DNA from: Semisulcospira habei
Taxonomy: Eukaryota; Mollusca; Gastropoda; Semisulcospiridae
Length of the DNA: 64,000 bases
Direction of reading: 5' to 3'
Assembly: GCA_036245525.1 (NCBI GenBank)
Contig: BTPG01000008.1
Location: forward strand, 28,823,202-28,887,201
Shown: positions 63,869 to 64,000 of the stretch, piece after piece
Position numbering within the stretch: position 1 is the first letter of the stretch
How the letters are laid out: each line of letters opens with the position of its first letter
The notes under the pieces: generated by a model
What the model was told of the DNA's origin: nothing
The model's input: the letters and a program-made list of their open reading frames with translations, nothing else
The model's database searches: none
Program-made: the position numbers and the translations under genes

Positions 63869-64000
63869 ACCACAGACGTCGGCGGACGGACGACCACTGG
63901 CCCAAAATTAATAAGACTCACTTTCGCTTCGCACGTGAGCCAAAAAGTCACAGACTAGTACACACACCTATATAATTGTTACTAAATCGCTATATCATTG

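Overview
The window looks like non-coding DNA from a large, repeat-rich animal genome. It contains several kinds of non-LTR retrotransposon (RTE-like, Rex1/CR1-like, L2/CR1-like), tRNA-derived SINE heads, long CA/TA/GA/ATTGT microsatellites and many TTAA-flanked miniature elements. No multi-exon host gene, operon, rRNA or CRISPR is visible. The repeat mixture and an (ATCA)n-tailed SINE-like repeat resemble mollusc, possibly gastropod, genomes. That assignment is inference from memory of repeat styles, not from a marker gene.

The dominant content is roughly one hundred short hairpin (foldback) elements in about fifteen families. I use these letters throughout. A: TTAA-flanked, about 211 bp, ends CCCATTCAGCCC, core arm TGCCAGATTAGCTTGGCGCC. 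B: TTAA-flanked, about 195-216 bp, ends CCCCTTCACTGCC, with a 66-bp near-perfect hairpin starting GCAAGAGGCATAGATC. C: TTAA-flanked 92-bp palindrome, CCCTTTGGCTGTCGGTAGCG. D: about 70-bp palindrome, GTCTGTGATTTTGGACCTTA. E: about 99-bp element, TACTGACGAGCAAAAGAAAT, inserted at TA. F: GC-rich hairpin, GCAAAAGGTCTTCGGGCCGA. G, I: further TTAA palindromes. H: CTTAGTCCTGCGCCAGCCAC. J: one 150-bp palindrome. K and K2: TTAA elements that reuse the A core with different ends. L, M, N, O: lesser foldbacks. P: a non-hairpin dispersed repeat. TTAA target duplication plus CCC-type ends fit non-autonomous piggyBac-type transposons; no transposase is present here.

Layout. 0-4 kb: LINE tail and A/K/D/O elements. 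4-6.2 kb: two Rex1-like LINE copies head to head. 7.1 kb: truncated LINE with target duplication. 8.2 kb: SINE-like copy 1. 9-14.9 kb: B, E, F, A and K elements, a tRNA-SINE head and an L2-like 3' end. 15.35-18.68 kb: full-length RTE-type LINE on the minus strand with 12-bp target duplications and one nonsense codon. 19-39 kb: dense B/A/D/E hairpins and simple repeats. 39.2-40.0 kb: a 139-bp satellite made from half of a K2 element. 40-47 kb: more hairpins, including a chain of TTAA elements sharing junctions. 47.1-48.4 kb: L2-like LINE. 48.4-50.3 kb: nested hairpin insertions. 50.6-51.7 and 53.6 kb: Rex1-like LINE copies. 52.7-55.4 kb: C half-duplication, a large M foldback and the J palindrome. 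56-62.5 kb: hairpins and microsatellites. 62.6-64 kb: a ~164-bp tandem array carrying DR1-like nuclear-receptor motifs, interrupted by SINE-like copy 3.

No gene network can be described. What links the features is transposition and its after-effects: nested insertion, loss of one hairpin arm, tandem duplication of half-hairpins, and paired arm changes within individual copies. Coordinates of degenerate hairpins are approximate to a few bases; those with TTAA or target duplications given are read directly.
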